Positions 47,293 through 56,365 are shown, numbered from the stretch's first letter. The stretch: DNA of 64,000 nt from Paragemmobacter straminiformis (GCF_014243445.1 NZ_JACLQD010000002.1:124001-188000), one strand, 5' to 3'. Notes: a model not told the origin generated them from the sequence alone. Numbers and translations are program-made.

Positions 47293-47784
47293 TTATTCGA
47301 TGATGAGGAGCGGCGCGCCGTATTCGACGGGGGTGCCGTCGTCGACGAGGATGCGCTTGACGGTGCCGGATTTGGGGGCGGGGATGTGGTTCATCGTCTT
47401 CATCGCCTCGATGATGAGGACGGTCTGGCCTTCGGTCACGGTGGCGCCGACGGTGATGAAGGGCGTGGCACCGGGTTCGGCGGCCATGTAGCAGGTGCCG
47501 ACCATCGGCGAGGTCACGGCGCCCGGATGCTGGGCGGGATCTTCGATCGCGGCGGGGGCGGCGGCGGCAGGGGCTGCGGCTGCGGGCGCTGCGGCATAGG
47601 CCACCGGAGCGGGGGCCGCGACTTGCGTCGTCACGATGTTGGCCTGTTTCACAACGCGCACTTCGAGGCTGTCGTCTTCGCCGTATTCGCGTTTGACCGA
47701 AAGCTCGGTCAGGTCGTTCTTGTTCAGAAGTTCGGCCAGTGCCGAAATGAAGGCGACGTCCGCGTCGGAGTTCTGTTTGCTCAT
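47293..47784 (-). CDS. accB: acetyl-CoA carboxylase biotin carboxyl carrier protein
   Basis: A 163-residue carrier. An N-terminal helix is followed by an Ala/Pro-rich flexible linker (residues ~68-92) and the biotinyl domain, with the target lysine in EAMKTMN and the thumb region PSMVGT-like (SPMVGTCYMA). The ATG at 47784 has AGAGGAC upstream; homologues start near MSKQNSD, so I rejected the longer frame. First gene of the accB-accC operon. Confidence 0.97.
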   Translation of the reverse strand: MSKQNSDADVAFISALAELLNKNDLTELSVKREYGEDDSLEVRVVKQANIVTTQVAAPAPVAYAAAPAAAAPAAAAPAAIEDPAQHPGAVTSPMVGTCYMAAEPGATPFITVGATVTEGQTVLIIEAMKTMNHIPAPKSGTVKRILVDDGTPVEYGAPLLIIE

Positions 47785-47985
47785 GCCGTCCTCTGTTGGC
47801 GTTTTCGCCATTGGTTCTAATCGGGTCGTGCCGCGCGGGCCAAGCGGGGGCGCGGAACGTTCCGGCGCTTATACGCCACCCCGTTCAGGGTGAAAAGCGC
47901 CGATGTTTGCCGCGAAATTCATCATTCAAACCGTGTTGGGGAAGGTTTACGCGAGAATTTGCGCGGAATCTGCGGCGCGGGTTAT

Positions 47986-48001
47986 TTTACCATTTGATAA
48001 A
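47986..48001. promoter_or_regulatory. possible RutR-like operator upstream of preT
   Basis: TTTACCATTTGATAAA matches the RutR palindrome TTGACCANNTGGTCAA at 11 of 14 defined positions and lies 55 bp before the preT start. The match is imperfect, and this AT-rich stretch could simply be promoter. A RutR-type regulator is encoded at 57244-57891. Confidence 0.35.
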
Positions 48002-48056
48002 AAACAAAGCCTGTGCCAGCCTTTTCCCAACGAGAAAAGCAACAGGGAGCAATGCC

Positions 48057-49397
48057 TTGTCCAACAGTCCGCTGACCCCCGGCATCGTGCCGAACCGTTT
48101 GCCCGAAGCCACTCTGGCGCAGAATTTCGGGGACCATATCGCTCCGCTCGACCGGCACGAGGCGCGGGTTGCGGCGGACCGGTGCTATTTCTGCCACGAT
48201 GCGCCCTGCATGACGGCCTGTCCCACGGGAATCGATATTCCGCTGTTCATCCGCCAGATCGCGACCGGAACGCCCGATGCGGCGGCGCGGACGATTCTGT
48301 CGCAGAACATCCTTGGCGGCATGTGCGCGCGGGTCTGTCCGACCGAGACGCTGTGCGAGGAGGTCTGCGTGCGCGAGGTGGCCGAGGGCAAGCCCGTCGA
48401 GATCGGGCGGTTGCAGCGCTTTGCCACCGATACGCTGATGGCCAAGGGCGTGCATCCCTTTGCGCGGGCCGCCGCGACCGGCAGGCGCGTGGCCGTGGTG
48501 GGGGCGGGGCCGGCCGGTCTGGCCTGTGCGCATCGCCTTGCGATGAAGGGGCATGAAGTCGTCATCTATGACGGGCGCGGCAAGCCCGGGGGGCTGAACG
48601 AATACGGGATCGCCAGCTACAAGGCGGTGGACGATTTCGCGCAGGCCGAGGTGGCGTGGCTGCTGAAGATCGGCGGGATCACCGTGAAGAACGGCATGAT
48701 CCTCGGGCGGGATGTCATGCTGGCCGATCTGCAGCGCGGGTATGACGCGGTGTTCCTCGGCTTCGGCCTGGCGGGGGTGAATGCCTTGCGGGCCAAGGGC
48801 GAGGATCTGGCGGGTGTGGCGGATGCGGTGGAGTTCATCGCCGGTCTGCGGCAGGCGCGCGACAAGGGGGCCGTGCCGGTGGGGCGCAATGTCGTGGTGA
48901 TCGGCGGCGGCATGACGGCGGTGGATGCGGCGGTGCAGTCGAAGCTGCTCGGGGCCGAAAGCGTGACCATCGTCTACCGGCGCGGGCAGGAGAAGATGGC
49001 CGCATCGGGCTATGAGCAGGAGCATGCGGCGGCGGCGGGGGTGCGGATCATCCACAACGCGGCCCCCGTGGCGGTGCATGGCGACGGGGCCGTGGCCGAG
49101 GTGGAATTCGCCTATACCGAGGATAGGGCCGAGGGGCTGAAGATCGGGGCCGAGACCTTCCGGCTGAAGGCGGACCAGGTGTTCAAGGCCATCGGCCAGA
49201 CGCTGGCGGGCGCGCCCGAGGGGCTGATGGTGCAGGGCGGCAAGATTGCCACCACGGGCGCGGGGCGTACGAGTGTGGCGGGCGTCTGGGCGGGCGGCGA
49301 TTGCGCGGGGGGCGGCGAGGACCTGACCGTCACGGCGGTGGCGCAGGGGCGCGATGCGGCGGAGGATATCCACGCCGCGCTGGCCGCGAAAGGATAG
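48057..49397 (+). CDS. preT: dihydropyrimidine dehydrogenase subunit, NAD(P)-binding (PreT)
   Basis: A 446-residue flavoprotein. The N-terminal Fe-S domain resembles glutamate synthase small subunits (CYFCHDAPCMTACPTGIDIP, MCARVCPTETLCEEVC). An FAD-binding GAGPAGLACAH and an NAD(P)-binding VIGGGMTAVDAA follow. With PreA it forms the dehydrogenase that reduces uracil and thymine using NAD(P)H. The start is TTG at 48057, supported by AGGGAG 7 nt upstream; the nearby ATG is out of frame. preA follows after an inserted dedA-type gene. Confidence 0.92.
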   Translation: MSNSPLTPGIVPNRLPEATLAQNFGDHIAPLDRHEARVAADRCYFCHDAPCMTACPTGIDIPLFIRQIATGTPDAAARTILSQNILGGMCARVCPTETLCEEVCVREVAEGKPVEIGRLQRFATDTLMAKGVHPFARAAATGRRVAVVGAGPAGLACAHRLAMKGHEVVIYDGRGKPGGLNEYGIASYKAVDDFAQAEVAWLLKIGGITVKNGMILGRDVMLADLQRGYDAVFLGFGLAGVNALRAKGEDLAGVADAVEFIAGLRQARDKGAVPVGRNVVVIGGGMTAVDAAVQSKLLGAESVTIVYRRGQEKMAASGYEQEHAAAAGVRIIHNAAPVAVHGDGAVAEVEFAYTEDRAEGLKIGAETFRLKADQVFKAIGQTLAGAPEGLMVQGGKIATTGAGRTSVAGVWAGGDCAGGGEDLTVTAVAQGRDAAEDIHAALAAKG

Positions 49398-49467
49398 GCG
49401 ATGTGCGGCGGCACTTCACAGGGGGGGTCCGCGTTCCCATCTAGGGAGCGGGCAACCTGTGCGGGGG

Positions 49468-50001
49468 ATGATGTCGGTCGACGCGGTTTTGCAATTCCTC
49501 GAGCGGCATCAGGATTGGTCGTTTCTGGTCACCCTCGTCTTCGCTTTCGCCGAGACGCTGGCCTTTCTGTCGCTTCTGGTGCCGTCGACCGCGATCCTTG
49601 TCGGGGTGGGCGCGCTGATTTCGACGGGCGCGCTCGACTTCCTGCCGATCTGGGCGGGGGCGGCGACGGGGGCGGTGATCGGCTCGTCGGTGAGCTGGTG
49701 GCTGGGGGCCCGCTATGGCGAGGCCTTGCTGAAACGCTGGCCGATGAACCGCGACCCGTTGCTTGTGGCGCGCGCGACCGAGGCCTTCCGGCGCTGGGGG
49801 CTGCCTGCGGTCTTTATCGGGCATTTCTTCGGACCGCTTCGGGCCATCGTCTTCCTGTTTGCCGGAATGACGCGGATTCCCTTTTGGCGGTTTCAGCTGG
49901 TGAACCTGCCCGGTTGTCTGGTCTGGGCTTGGTTCGTGCCGAAATCGGGCGAGATCGGCGGCGAGATCATCGGCTGGCTTTGGGGGCTGTTCGGGGTCTG
50001 A
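49468..50001 (+). CDS. DedA-family membrane protein
   Basis: A 177-residue inner-membrane protein of the DedA/SNARE-associated family: LVTLVFAFAETLAFLSLLVPSTAIL, the GAVIGSSVSWWLGARYGEALL segment, and GHFFGPLRAIVFLFAGMTRIPFWRFQ with its conserved Gly/Arg. DedA proteins are linked to lipid flipping and membrane homeostasis. It lies between preT and preA on the same strand; a functional link to pyrimidine degradation is not evident. The start could be either ATG of the ATGATG at 49468. Confidence 0.88.
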   Translation: MMSVDAVLQFLERHQDWSFLVTLVFAFAETLAFLSLLVPSTAILVGVGALISTGALDFLPIWAGAATGAVIGSSVSWWLGARYGEALLKRWPMNRDPLLVARATEAFRRWGLPAVFIGHFFGPLRAIVFLFAGMTRIPFWRFQLVNLPGCLVWAWFVPKSGEIGGEIIGWLWGLFGV

Positions 50002-50085
50002 CCCGCGCCCTGCCGTGCCGCCCTGTCACACACACTCAGGACCGCGCGGCACGGACCGCGGCGGCTCTTCAACATGGAGGTTCTC

Positions 50086-51384
50086 ATGGCTGACCTTTCC
50101 GCGAATTTCATCGGCATCCCCTCGCCCAACCCGTTCTGGCTGGCCTCGGCCCCGCCGACGGACAAGGAATACAACGTCCGACGCGCCTTTGATGCGGGCT
50201 GGGGCGGGGTGGTGTGGAAAACGCTGGGGTCCGAGGGGCCGCCGATCGTCAACGTCTCGGGCCCGCGCTACGGGGCCATCTGGGGGGCGGACCGGCGGCT
50301 TCTGGGGCTGAACAACATCGAACTGATCACCGATCGCCCGCTTCAGGTGAACCTTGATGAAATCCGCCGCGTGAAGCGGGATTATCCCAAACATGCGCTG
50401 GTCATCTCGCTTATGGTGCCCTGCGACGAGGAGTCCTGGAAAGACATCCTGCACCGGATCGAGGATACCGGCGCCGACGGCGTCGAGCTGAACTTCGGCT
50501 GCCCGCATGGCATGGCCGAACGCGGCATGGGGTCGGCCGTCGGGCAGGTGCCGGAATATATCGAGATGGTCACCGCATGGGTGAAGCACTATTCGAAGAT
50601 GCCCTGCATCGTGAAGCTGACGCCCAACGTCACCTCGATCCTGCCGCCTGCCATGGCGGCCAAGCGCGGCGGGGCGGATGCGGTGTCGCTGATCAACACG
50701 ATCAAATCGGTGACCAATGTCGACCTCGACCATTTCTCGCCCTTTCCGATGATCGACGGGCAGGGCAGCCACGGCGGCTATTGCGGACCGGCGGTCAAAC
50801 CCATCGCGCTGAACATGGTGGGCGAGATCGCCCGCCACAAGGACACGCGGGGCCTGCCGATTTCGGGGATCGGCGGCGTCACAACCTGGCGCGACGCGGC
50901 CGAGTTCATGGCGATGGGGGCGGGCAATGTGCAGGTCTGCACCGCCGCCATGACCTACGGGTTCAAGATCGTCGAGGAGATGATCTCGGGCCTGTCGCAA
51001 TACCTTGACGAGAAGGCGATGACGCTGGATGCGCTGGTCGGACGGGCCGTGCCGAATTTCGTGGAATGGCAGGACCTGAACCTGAACTACGTCACCAAGG
51101 CGAAGATCGACCAGGATGCCTGCATTTCCTGCGGGCGCTGCTATGCCGCCTGCGAGGATACCAGCCATCAGGCCATCGCCATGAGCCCCGAGCGGGTGTT
51201 CACGGTGAAGGACGAGGAATGCGTGGCCTGCAACCTTTGCGTCAACGTCTGCCCCGTGGAGAATTGCATCACCATGGTCGAGATGCCCAAAGGCGCCCTC
51301 GATCCGCGCACGGGGCGCAGCGTTGGCGACTACGCAAACTGGACCACGCATCCCAACAACCCCTCGGCCCAGGCGGCGGAGTGA
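50086..51384 (+). CDS. preA: NAD-dependent dihydropyrimidine dehydrogenase subunit PreA
   Basis: A 432-residue FMN-binding catalytic subunit (dihydroorotate dehydrogenase-like barrel) with a C-terminal pair of 4Fe-4S clusters (CISCGRCYAAC and CVACNLCVNVCPVENC). The substrate side shows VELNFGCPHGMAERGMGSAVGQ and VKLTPNVTSI. The ATG at 50086 is preceded by GGAGG with 5-nt spacing, so the ATG at 50074 is less likely. Together with PreT it performs the first reductive step of uracil and thymine catabolism. Confidence 0.96.
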   Translation: MADLSANFIGIPSPNPFWLASAPPTDKEYNVRRAFDAGWGGVVWKTLGSEGPPIVNVSGPRYGAIWGADRRLLGLNNIELITDRPLQVNLDEIRRVKRDYPKHALVISLMVPCDEESWKDILHRIEDTGADGVELNFGCPHGMAERGMGSAVGQVPEYIEMVTAWVKHYSKMPCIVKLTPNVTSILPPAMAAKRGGADAVSLINTIKSVTNVDLDHFSPFPMIDGQGSHGGYCGPAVKPIALNMVGEIARHKDTRGLPISGIGGVTTWRDAAEFMAMGAGNVQVCTAAMTYGFKIVEEMISGLSQYLDEKAMTLDALVGRAVPNFVEWQDLNLNYVTKAKIDQDACISCGRCYAACEDTSHQAIAMSPERVFTVKDEECVACNLCVNVCPVENCITMVEMPKGALDPRTGRSVGDYANWTTHPNNPSAQAAE

Positions 51385-51415
51385 GGCGCCGGTTCTGCGG
51401 GCGTTGCGCGGGGGC

Positions 51416-51472
51416 GAAGATTTTTCGGACGAAAAATCTTCGGGCGGAAAAATCTTCGGAGGAAGATTTTTC
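51416..51472. terminator. paired hairpins between preA and a convergent gene
   Basis: Two perfect stems: GAAGATTTTTCG with its complement (51416-51441, 12 bp), and GAAAAATCTTC with GAAGATTTTTC (51447-51472, 11 bp). Both carry runs of A or T, so they can terminate from either side. They sit between preA and the convergent gene at 51482 and belong to the GATTTTTC hairpin family. Confidence 0.75.
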
Positions 51473-51481
51473 GCGCTTCGC

Positions 51482-51715
51482 CTAGCAGACGAGGCGCATT
51501 TCGCCGGTGTTGCACAGGACGATGTATTGGCCGCCGATTTCGATCAGGTGGAATTTGCGGCGTCGCACTTCGGCCTCAAAGGCCGCGCGGCCCATTTCGC
51601 GCTCGATGCTGGCGACCGAGCGGCGGACGATTCCGCCCCGCGCGACGGCTTGTGCCGAAAAGAGCGTCCGGATCCACGGTTCGTTGCGGGCAGGGGGCGA
51701 AGGGCGGTGCGACAT
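51482..51715 (-). CDS. small hypothetical protein
   Basis: A protein of about 77 residues (start MSHRPSPPARNEPW at 51715; ATG 51721 is an alternative). It shows RTLFSAQAVARGGIVRRSVASIEREMG and a strand-rich end (FHLIEIGGQYIVLCNTGEMRLVC). Similar short proteins are common in Rhodobacteraceae but their role is not known to me. It is convergent with preA and divergent from the flavin-dependent oxidoreductase gene. Confidence 0.65.
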   Translation of the reverse strand: MSHRPSPPARNEPWIRTLFSAQAVARGGIVRRSVASIEREMGRAAFEAEVRRRKFHLIEIGGQYIVLCNTGEMRLVC

Positions 51716-51804
51716 GTTCATGGGGACGGTATGACGGCACAAGGTTAAGGGCGGGTTAACGCAGCCCGCTTGCGGCGTCGGGCTTTCGCGCCTAGCTTTG
51801 CGGG

Positions 51805-52809
51805 ATGCAGAATTATTCCCTCCTTGATCTATGTCCCGTGCCCGAAGGGGCGACGCCTGCGCAGGCTTTGGCCAATACCGCCGATCTGGCGCGCCATGCC
51901 GAGGCTTGGGGCTATCACCGCTACTGGCTGGCCGAGCATCACAACATGCCGGGCATCGCCTCGGCGGCGACCGCTGTCGTGATCGGCCATGTCGCGGCGG
52001 CGACGAGGACGATCCGGGTGGGGGCGGGGGGCATCATGTTGCCGAACCATGCGCCGCTGGTCGTGGCAGAGCAGTTCGGCACGCTGGCCACGTTGTTTCC
52101 CGGGCGGATCGAGCTTGGCCTTGGACGGGCGCCGGGGACGGATATGGCGACCGCGCGGGCCTTGCGGCGGCATATGGAGGCGGGTGACGAGTTTCCGCAG
52201 GATGTGCTGGAGCTGCTGGGCTATTTCGCGCCCGACGACGCCGGGGCGCGCATCCGCGCGGTGCCTGCGACGGGGACGCAGGTTCCGGTGTGGATTCTGG
52301 GATCGTCGCTCTATGGCGCGCAGCTTGCGGCCTATCTGGGGCTGCCCTATGCCTTTGCCTCGCATTTCGCGCCTGCCCTTCTGGGGGCGGCTTTGGAGAC
52401 CTATCGCGCGACTTTTCGCCCGTCGCAATGGCTGGACAAGCCCCATGCGATGATGGGGATGGGGGTCTGCGCCGCCGGGACGGATGCCGAGGCGGAATTG
52501 CTGCGATCGTCGCAGATCCTTGCCTTTGCGCGGTTGCGCACGGGGCGGCCGGGCCTGCTGCCGCGCCCGACGTCCGACCTGTCCGAGGTGGGAGAGGCGG
52601 CGATGGCCGAAGTGCGGGGGGCGATGTCCTGTTCGGCGGTGGGCAGTGCCACTACGGTGCGGCGGCAGATGGCGGCACTGGTCGACAAGTTCCGCCCCGA
52701 CGAGGTGATGCTGACCGGCATGATCCATGACCACGCGGCAAGGCTGCGGTCTTTCGAGATCGCGGCAGAGGTTGCGGCGGGGCTGGTTTCGGCAAAGGCG
52801 GCGGCCTGA
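51805..52809 (+). CDS. LLM-class flavin-dependent oxidoreductase
   Basis: A 334-residue bacterial luciferase-like monooxygenase: [12 protein letters not shown] at the start, [54 protein letters not shown], and [12 protein letters not shown]. It belongs to the subgroup of short YhbW-like proteins. FMN-dependent oxidation of an unknown small substrate is expected. It is a single-gene unit next to pyrimidine genes; a link to that pathway is possible but unsupported. Confidence 0.9.
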   Translation: MQNYSLLDLCPVPEGATPAQALANTADLARHAEAWGYHRYWLAEHHNMPGIASAATAVVIGHVAAATRTIRVGAGGIMLPNHAPLVVAEQFGTLATLFPGRIELGLGRAPGTDMATARALRRHMEAGDEFPQDVLELLGYFAPDDAGARIRAVPATGTQVPVWILGSSLYGAQLAAYLGLPYAFASHFAPALLGAALETYRATFRPSQWLDKPHAMMGMGVCAAGTDAEAELLRSSQILAFARLRTGRPGLLPRPTSDLSEVGEAAMAEVRGAMSCSAVGSATTVRRQMAALVDKFRPDEVMLTGMIHDHAARLRSFEIAAEVAAGLVSAKAAA

Positions 52810-52894
52810 CGCGGCGCTTGCGGCCGATCCGGGCGGCTTGCCTGCGGTCTGCGCCTGACCCGCACCGGTTGCGACCGTGTCGGGCGTTGCAGAT

Positions 52895-52918
52895 GAGTAT
52901 TTGCGCAAGGCTGAAGGC
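52895..52918. repeat. dispersed intergenic repeat tail, copy 3
   Basis: GAGTATTTGCGCAAGGCTGAA, a variant of the tail found at 45786-45807, 56646-56668 and 62108-62130. It lies between convergent genes. Confidence 0.65.
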
Positions 52919-52943
52919 GGAGCGGGGGGCTTTGCCTGCGGCC

Positions 52944-53564
52944 TCAGGGGGCCAGCAATTTGCGAAAGAGCGTGTCGAGGTAGTCGCCCGCTTCGGCGAA
53001 AGGGTCGTGGCCCGCGCCGAGGACGGCACGGGTCTGGGCGTCGAAATCGGCGTAATGCTGGGTGAGGGCCCAGATCGAGAACACCAGATGCACGGGCGGC
53101 AGGCGGGCGATGCGGCCCTGATCCATCCAGCCTTGCAGGACCTTGGCCTTTTCATCGACCAGCGTTTTCAACTCGCCCTCGATGGCGTCGCGCATGCGGG
53201 GCGCGCCTTGCAGGATTTCATTGGCGAAAAGGCGGCTTTCGCGGGGAAAGTCGCGCGAGAGTTCCACCTTGCGTTTCACGTAGCCGAGGATTTCGTCCAG
53301 GGGGTCGCCCTTGGGGTCGAGGTCGCGCAGCGGGTCGAGCCATGTGGCCAGAAGGCGGGTGAGCAGGGCCTGATGCATCGCCTCTTTCGAGGGGAAGTAA
53401 TAAAGCAGGTTGGGTTTGGACAGGCCTGCCACTTCGGCGATCTGGTCGAGCGTCGCGCCGCGGAAACCATAGGTCGAGAAAACGTCGAGCGCCGCTTCGA
53501 GGATGGTCTCGGAGTTCTTCTGCTGGATGCGGGTGCGGGGCTTGCTGTCGGATGCGCCGGTCAT
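52944..53564 (-). CDS. TetR-family transcriptional regulator (RutR-like)
   Basis: A 206-residue regulator. The N-terminal HTH (ILEAALDVFSTYGFRGATLDQIAEVAGLSKPNLLYYFPSKEAMHQALL) is followed by a C-terminal ligand domain of the RutR/YcdC type (FANEILQGAPRMRD, IWALTQHYADFDAQTRAVLG). The ATG has AAAGG upstream. It resembles the regulator at 57244-57891 in the same positions, so the two are paralogues. The ligand is probably a pyrimidine or a degradation product, by analogy. Confidence 0.85.
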   Translation of the reverse strand: MTGASDSKPRTRIQQKNSETILEAALDVFSTYGFRGATLDQIAEVAGLSKPNLLYYFPSKEAMHQALLTRLLATWLDPLRDLDPKGDPLDEILGYVKRKVELSRDFPRESRLFANEILQGAPRMRDAIEGELKTLVDEKAKVLQGWMDQGRIARLPPVHLVFSIWALTQHYADFDAQTRAVLGAGHDPFAEAGDYLDTLFRKLLAP

Positions 53565-53673
53565 GACTTGCCTTTGGGTCGCCCTGCGGTGCGGGGCTTC
53601 GGATGGCTTTGAATCTGGCGGAAAAACCCGCAGGATGCAAACGGTGGAATGCGGCGCAGACGGGGGGGCATGC

Positions 53674-54057
53674 ATGGCTGGCGTGGTGCGCGACGGGCGG
53701 GCGATGGTGGCGGGCATGTCGCCCCTGCTGGTCGAGGGGCGCTTTGCCTTTGTCACGGGCGCGCCCGGGTTGCTGGCCGTGGCGCTGGCGATGTTCCGCG
53801 AGGCGGAGGGGATGTCGCTGATCGTGCCGGCGGCGCATGCGCCCGAGGCGGTGGCGATGCGCTGCATCACGCTTCAGGTACAGTCGGCCCTTGACGGGGT
53901 GGGGCTGACGGCGGCGGTGGCGACGGCGCTGGCCGCCGAGGGCATCGCCTGCAACATGGTCGCGGCGCATCACCACGACCATGTCTTCGTGCCCGAGGAG
54001 AGCGCCGCGCGCGCGGTCGAAGTGCTGCTTGCCTTGCAGGCCCGCGCGGCGGGCTAG
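53674..54057 (+). CDS. ACT-domain protein
   Basis: A 127-residue protein with a duplicated ACT-like fold: SPLLVEGRFAFVTG with MSLIVPAAHA, then CITLQVQSALDGVGLTAAVATALAAEGIACNMVAAHHHDHVFVP. ACT_3-type small proteins bind amino acids or related ligands; the specific role is unknown. The start at 53674 has a G-rich ribosome binding site upstream. It is divergent from the TetR gene. Confidence 0.8.
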   Translation: MAGVVRDGRAMVAGMSPLLVEGRFAFVTGAPGLLAVALAMFREAEGMSLIVPAAHAPEAVAMRCITLQVQSALDGVGLTAAVATALAAEGIACNMVAAHHHDHVFVPEESAARAVEVLLALQARAAG

Positions 54058-54058
54058 G

Positions 54059-54145
54059 TCACTCGATCAGGGCCATCATGCCGAAGGGCAGGGCCGTCAG
54101 CATGGCGGTGATGATAAGCATGGCGGTGGTGAGGCCTTTGAACAT
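54059..54145 (-). CDS. 28-residue predicted single-span membrane peptide
   Basis: ATG at 54145 with AAAGGAA 5-6 nt upstream opens a 28-codon frame, MFKGLTTAMLIITAMLTALP followed by FGMMALIE, ending in TGA at 54059. The centre is a hydrophobic helix long enough to span the membrane. The clear ribosome binding site and clean stop support a real small gene. It is convergent with the ACT-domain gene, with one base between stops. Function unknown. Confidence 0.55.
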   Translation of the reverse strand: MFKGLTTAMLIITAMLTALPFGMMALIE

Positions 54146-54232
54146 CGGGTTTCCTTTGCCGGTTGCGGTTCGTTTGCACAAAGGCAGATAGGTCTTTCGC
54201 GGCCCGATGGAAGAGGGGCGGCCAGAACGATG

Positions 54233-54988
54233 TCAGCTTTCGCCACGCACGCGGGTCAGCACGATGTCGAGCGCGGGGTGCCATGCGTCGAGTGCGCCTT
54301 TCGCCCCGAGCGCGCGGACGAGGGCTTCGGTGATGCCGCCGGGTGTGGCGATGCCGGGGGTGATTTCGGCAAGGCTGGCGGTTTCGTTCAACAGAACGGT
54401 CGCGTTGCCGATCAGGGTTTCGGCGATCAGGCGGCGGGCGTCGGACCCGTCCATGCCGTTGGCGGCGAACCAACGGGTCAGGCTGTCCATCAGGAAGAAG
54501 CTGGCACCCGAGAGCGCGCCGAAGGCGGTGGCCGTGACGAAGGCGGTTTCGTCGGTGAAGCCGTGGACAGGGCCGAGGGTGGCAAGGAAAGCGTGCCATG
54601 CGGGATCTGCGGGGTAGAGCAGGCAGGGCCCCGCGCCATAGGCATTGGCATGGCCCGGCATCATCGTGCAATGCGCGGCGGCGGGGCCGACCGCGGCGGC
54701 AAGCGGCGCAAGGCGGGTGCCTGCCATCGCCGAGAGGACGGATTGGCCCGCGTGGAAGCGCAGGGTTTGCAGGATTGCCAACCCGTCGCGGGCGGGCAGG
54801 CAGACCAGGACCAGATCGGCCCCGTCCACCACCTGCTGGTTCGAGGCGGCAAGGGTGACATCGGGGCGGGCGCCAAGCGTTTTGGCACGGCGCGAGGGGG
54901 CGACGAGGAAGCCGAACCCCTTGCCCGCCGCGCCGCGGATCAGGAATTCGGCAAGGTGGCCGGTGCCGAGGATGCCGATGGTGGTCAT
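54233..54988 (-). CDS. ProC-like NAD(P)-dependent dehydrogenase
   Basis: A 251-residue protein with an N-terminal Rossmann fold (IGILGTGHLAEFLIRGA) and a C-terminal dimerisation domain of the pyrroline-5-carboxylate reductase type (ATAFGALSGASFFLMDSL, TPGGITEALV). It is slightly shorter than housekeeping ProC and divergent in the active-site region, so it may act on another imine or on a pathway-specific substrate. It lies 57 bp downstream of the aminotransferase on the same strand, which suggests a shared function. Confidence 0.8.
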   Translation of the reverse strand: MTTIGILGTGHLAEFLIRGAAGKGFGFLVAPSRRAKTLGARPDVTLAASNQQVVDGADLVLVCLPARDGLAILQTLRFHAGQSVLSAMAGTRLAPLAAAVGPAAAHCTMMPGHANAYGAGPCLLYPADPAWHAFLATLGPVHGFTDETAFVTATAFGALSGASFFLMDSLTRWFAANGMDGSDARRLIAETLIGNATVLLNETASLAEITPGIATPGGITEALVRALGAKGALDAWHPALDIVLTRVRGES

Positions 54989-55045
54989 TTGCGGGGCCGT
55001 CCGTTCAGGGGGAAAGGGGCGTTGCGGCCGGGGGGCATGCGCGGG

Positions 55046-56365
55046 TTACGGCATTTCGTCCAGCACTTCGGCCACGGCCTTGGCGGTGGCTTTGATGTCG
55101 TCCTCGGTGTGGACGATGGCCGAAAGGGAATGCAGCGTGGCCGAAGGGTTCATGTAGATGCCCTTGTCGAAAAGCCGCAGGACGAAGTTGCGGAACTTGA
55201 CGCGGTCGACATGGGTGCAGAAATCGCGGAAATCGTTGATTTCGGGCTGGTCGGTGAAGAAGATCTGGAACATCGAATTGACCGATTGCACCACCATGCC
55301 GTGCCGGTTCGAGGTTTTCGCCACGCGGGTCAGCTCGGCCGCCATCGACTGGCCGAGGGTCTTGATACGCTTGAAACCGGCCTGATCGTTTTCGAGCATG
55401 GTCTCGAGCATGGTCTTGGTCACATGCAGCGCAAGGCGGCCCGCGTTATGGGTGCCGAAATGCAGCACCTTGCCCCATTCGAGGCCGGCCATCACATCAG
55501 CCCGCCCGCCGATCATCGCCATCGGCAGGCCGCCGCCAAGCGCCTTGCCATAGGTCACGATATCGGGGGTCAGGCCGTAAAGCTCGGCGCAGCCGCCCGC
55601 GGCGAGGCGGAAGCCGGTGACGGTTTCGTCAAGGTAGAAGAGCGCGCCGTATTTGCGGCAGAGGTCCTCGATATGTTTGAGGTAGCCCGGTTTCGGCGGG
55701 ATCACGCCCATGTTGGACATGACGCCTTCTGTCACCACGCAGGCGGCCTCGGCGCCGTGCAGGCGCATCGCGGTTTCGATCGCGTCGAAATCGTTCCAGC
55801 GGACGACGATCGTGTCCTTCCACGCCTCTTCGGGGATGCCCGAGGAGTCGGGGATGCGGATCGGATCGTTCGGATGGCCGAACATGGTGGGCGGCAGCGG
55901 GTTGGTGTTGACGAGGACCGCGTCCCACCAGCCGTGGTAATGGCCTTCGAACTTGATGATCTTGCGCCGTCCGGTATGGCCGCGGCAGAGGCGGAAGGCG
56001 GCCATGGCGGCCTCGGTTCCGGTGTTGGCGAAGCGGACCTTGTCGACATGGGGAAGCAGGGAGACGAGCATTTCGGCCACCTCGACCTCGACCTCGAGGG
56101 CGGTGGCGAAATGGGTGCCGCGGGCGACCTCGCGCGTGACGGTCTCGACGATGCGGGGATGGGCGTGGCCCAGGGGAAGCGCGCCGAAGGCCATCATCCA
56201 GTCGATGTACGCGCGCCCGTCGACATCATAGAGGCGCGCGCCCTGACCGTGGCTCATGTAGCGGGGGGCGCCGCCGAAGGTGGCGGGGCCGCGCGAGGCG
56301 GAGGAGACGCCTTCGACCAGCACCTTCATGCCGCGGTCGAAAAGGGATTGCGAGGTGTTGGACAT
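55046..56365 (-). CDS. class III aminotransferase, GSA-aminomutase-like
   Basis: A 439-residue PLP enzyme related to glutamate-1-semialdehyde aminomutase. Seen: SSASRGPATFGGAPRY, a LPLGHAHPRIVE glycine region, FANTGTEAAMAAFRLCRG, FEGHYHGWWD, and the PLP lysine in TYGKALGGGLPMAMIGG. The ATG at 56365 has GGAGG upstream. A housekeeping HemL is unlikely in this setting; a role in transaminating beta-alanine or 3-aminoisobutyrate, the end products of pyrimidine breakdown, is an inference from its neighbours. Confidence 0.85.
   Translation of the reverse strand: MSNTSQSLFDRGMKVLVEGVSSASRGPATFGGAPRYMSHGQGARLYDVDGRAYIDWMMAFGALPLGHAHPRIVETVTREVARGTHFATALEVEVEVAEMLVSLLPHVDKVRFANTGTEAAMAAFRLCRGHTGRRKIIKFEGHYHGWWDAVLVNTNPLPPTMFGHPNDPIRIPDSSGIPEEAWKDTIVVRWNDFDAIETAMRLHGAEAACVVTEGVMSNMGVIPPKPGYLKHIEDLCRKYGALFYLDETVTGFRLAAGGCAELYGLTPDIVTYGKALGGGLPMAMIGGRADVMAGLEWGKVLHFGTHNAGRLALHVTKTMLETMLENDQAGFKRIKTLGQSMAAELTRVAKTSNRHGMVVQSVNSMFQIFFTDQPEINDFRDFCTHVDRVKFRNFVLRLFDKGIYMNPSATLHSLSAIVHTEDDIKATAKAVAEVLDEMP

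Noticed and set aside
45709-47820. Plus-strand open frame of about 700 codons
   Set aside because: It is the antisense shadow of accC and accB; the translation has no recognisable domain and an unnatural His/Gly/Asp-rich composition.
51482-51715. Phosphoribosylanthranilate isomerase
   Set aside because: Short proteins like this one are sometimes labelled so, but at 77 residues it cannot form the barrel of that enzyme.
55046-56365. Housekeeping hemL (glutamate-1-semialdehyde aminomutase)
   Set aside because: Alphaproteobacteria generally make 5-aminolevulinate with HemA synthase rather than through HemL, and the gene lies inside a catabolic cluster.
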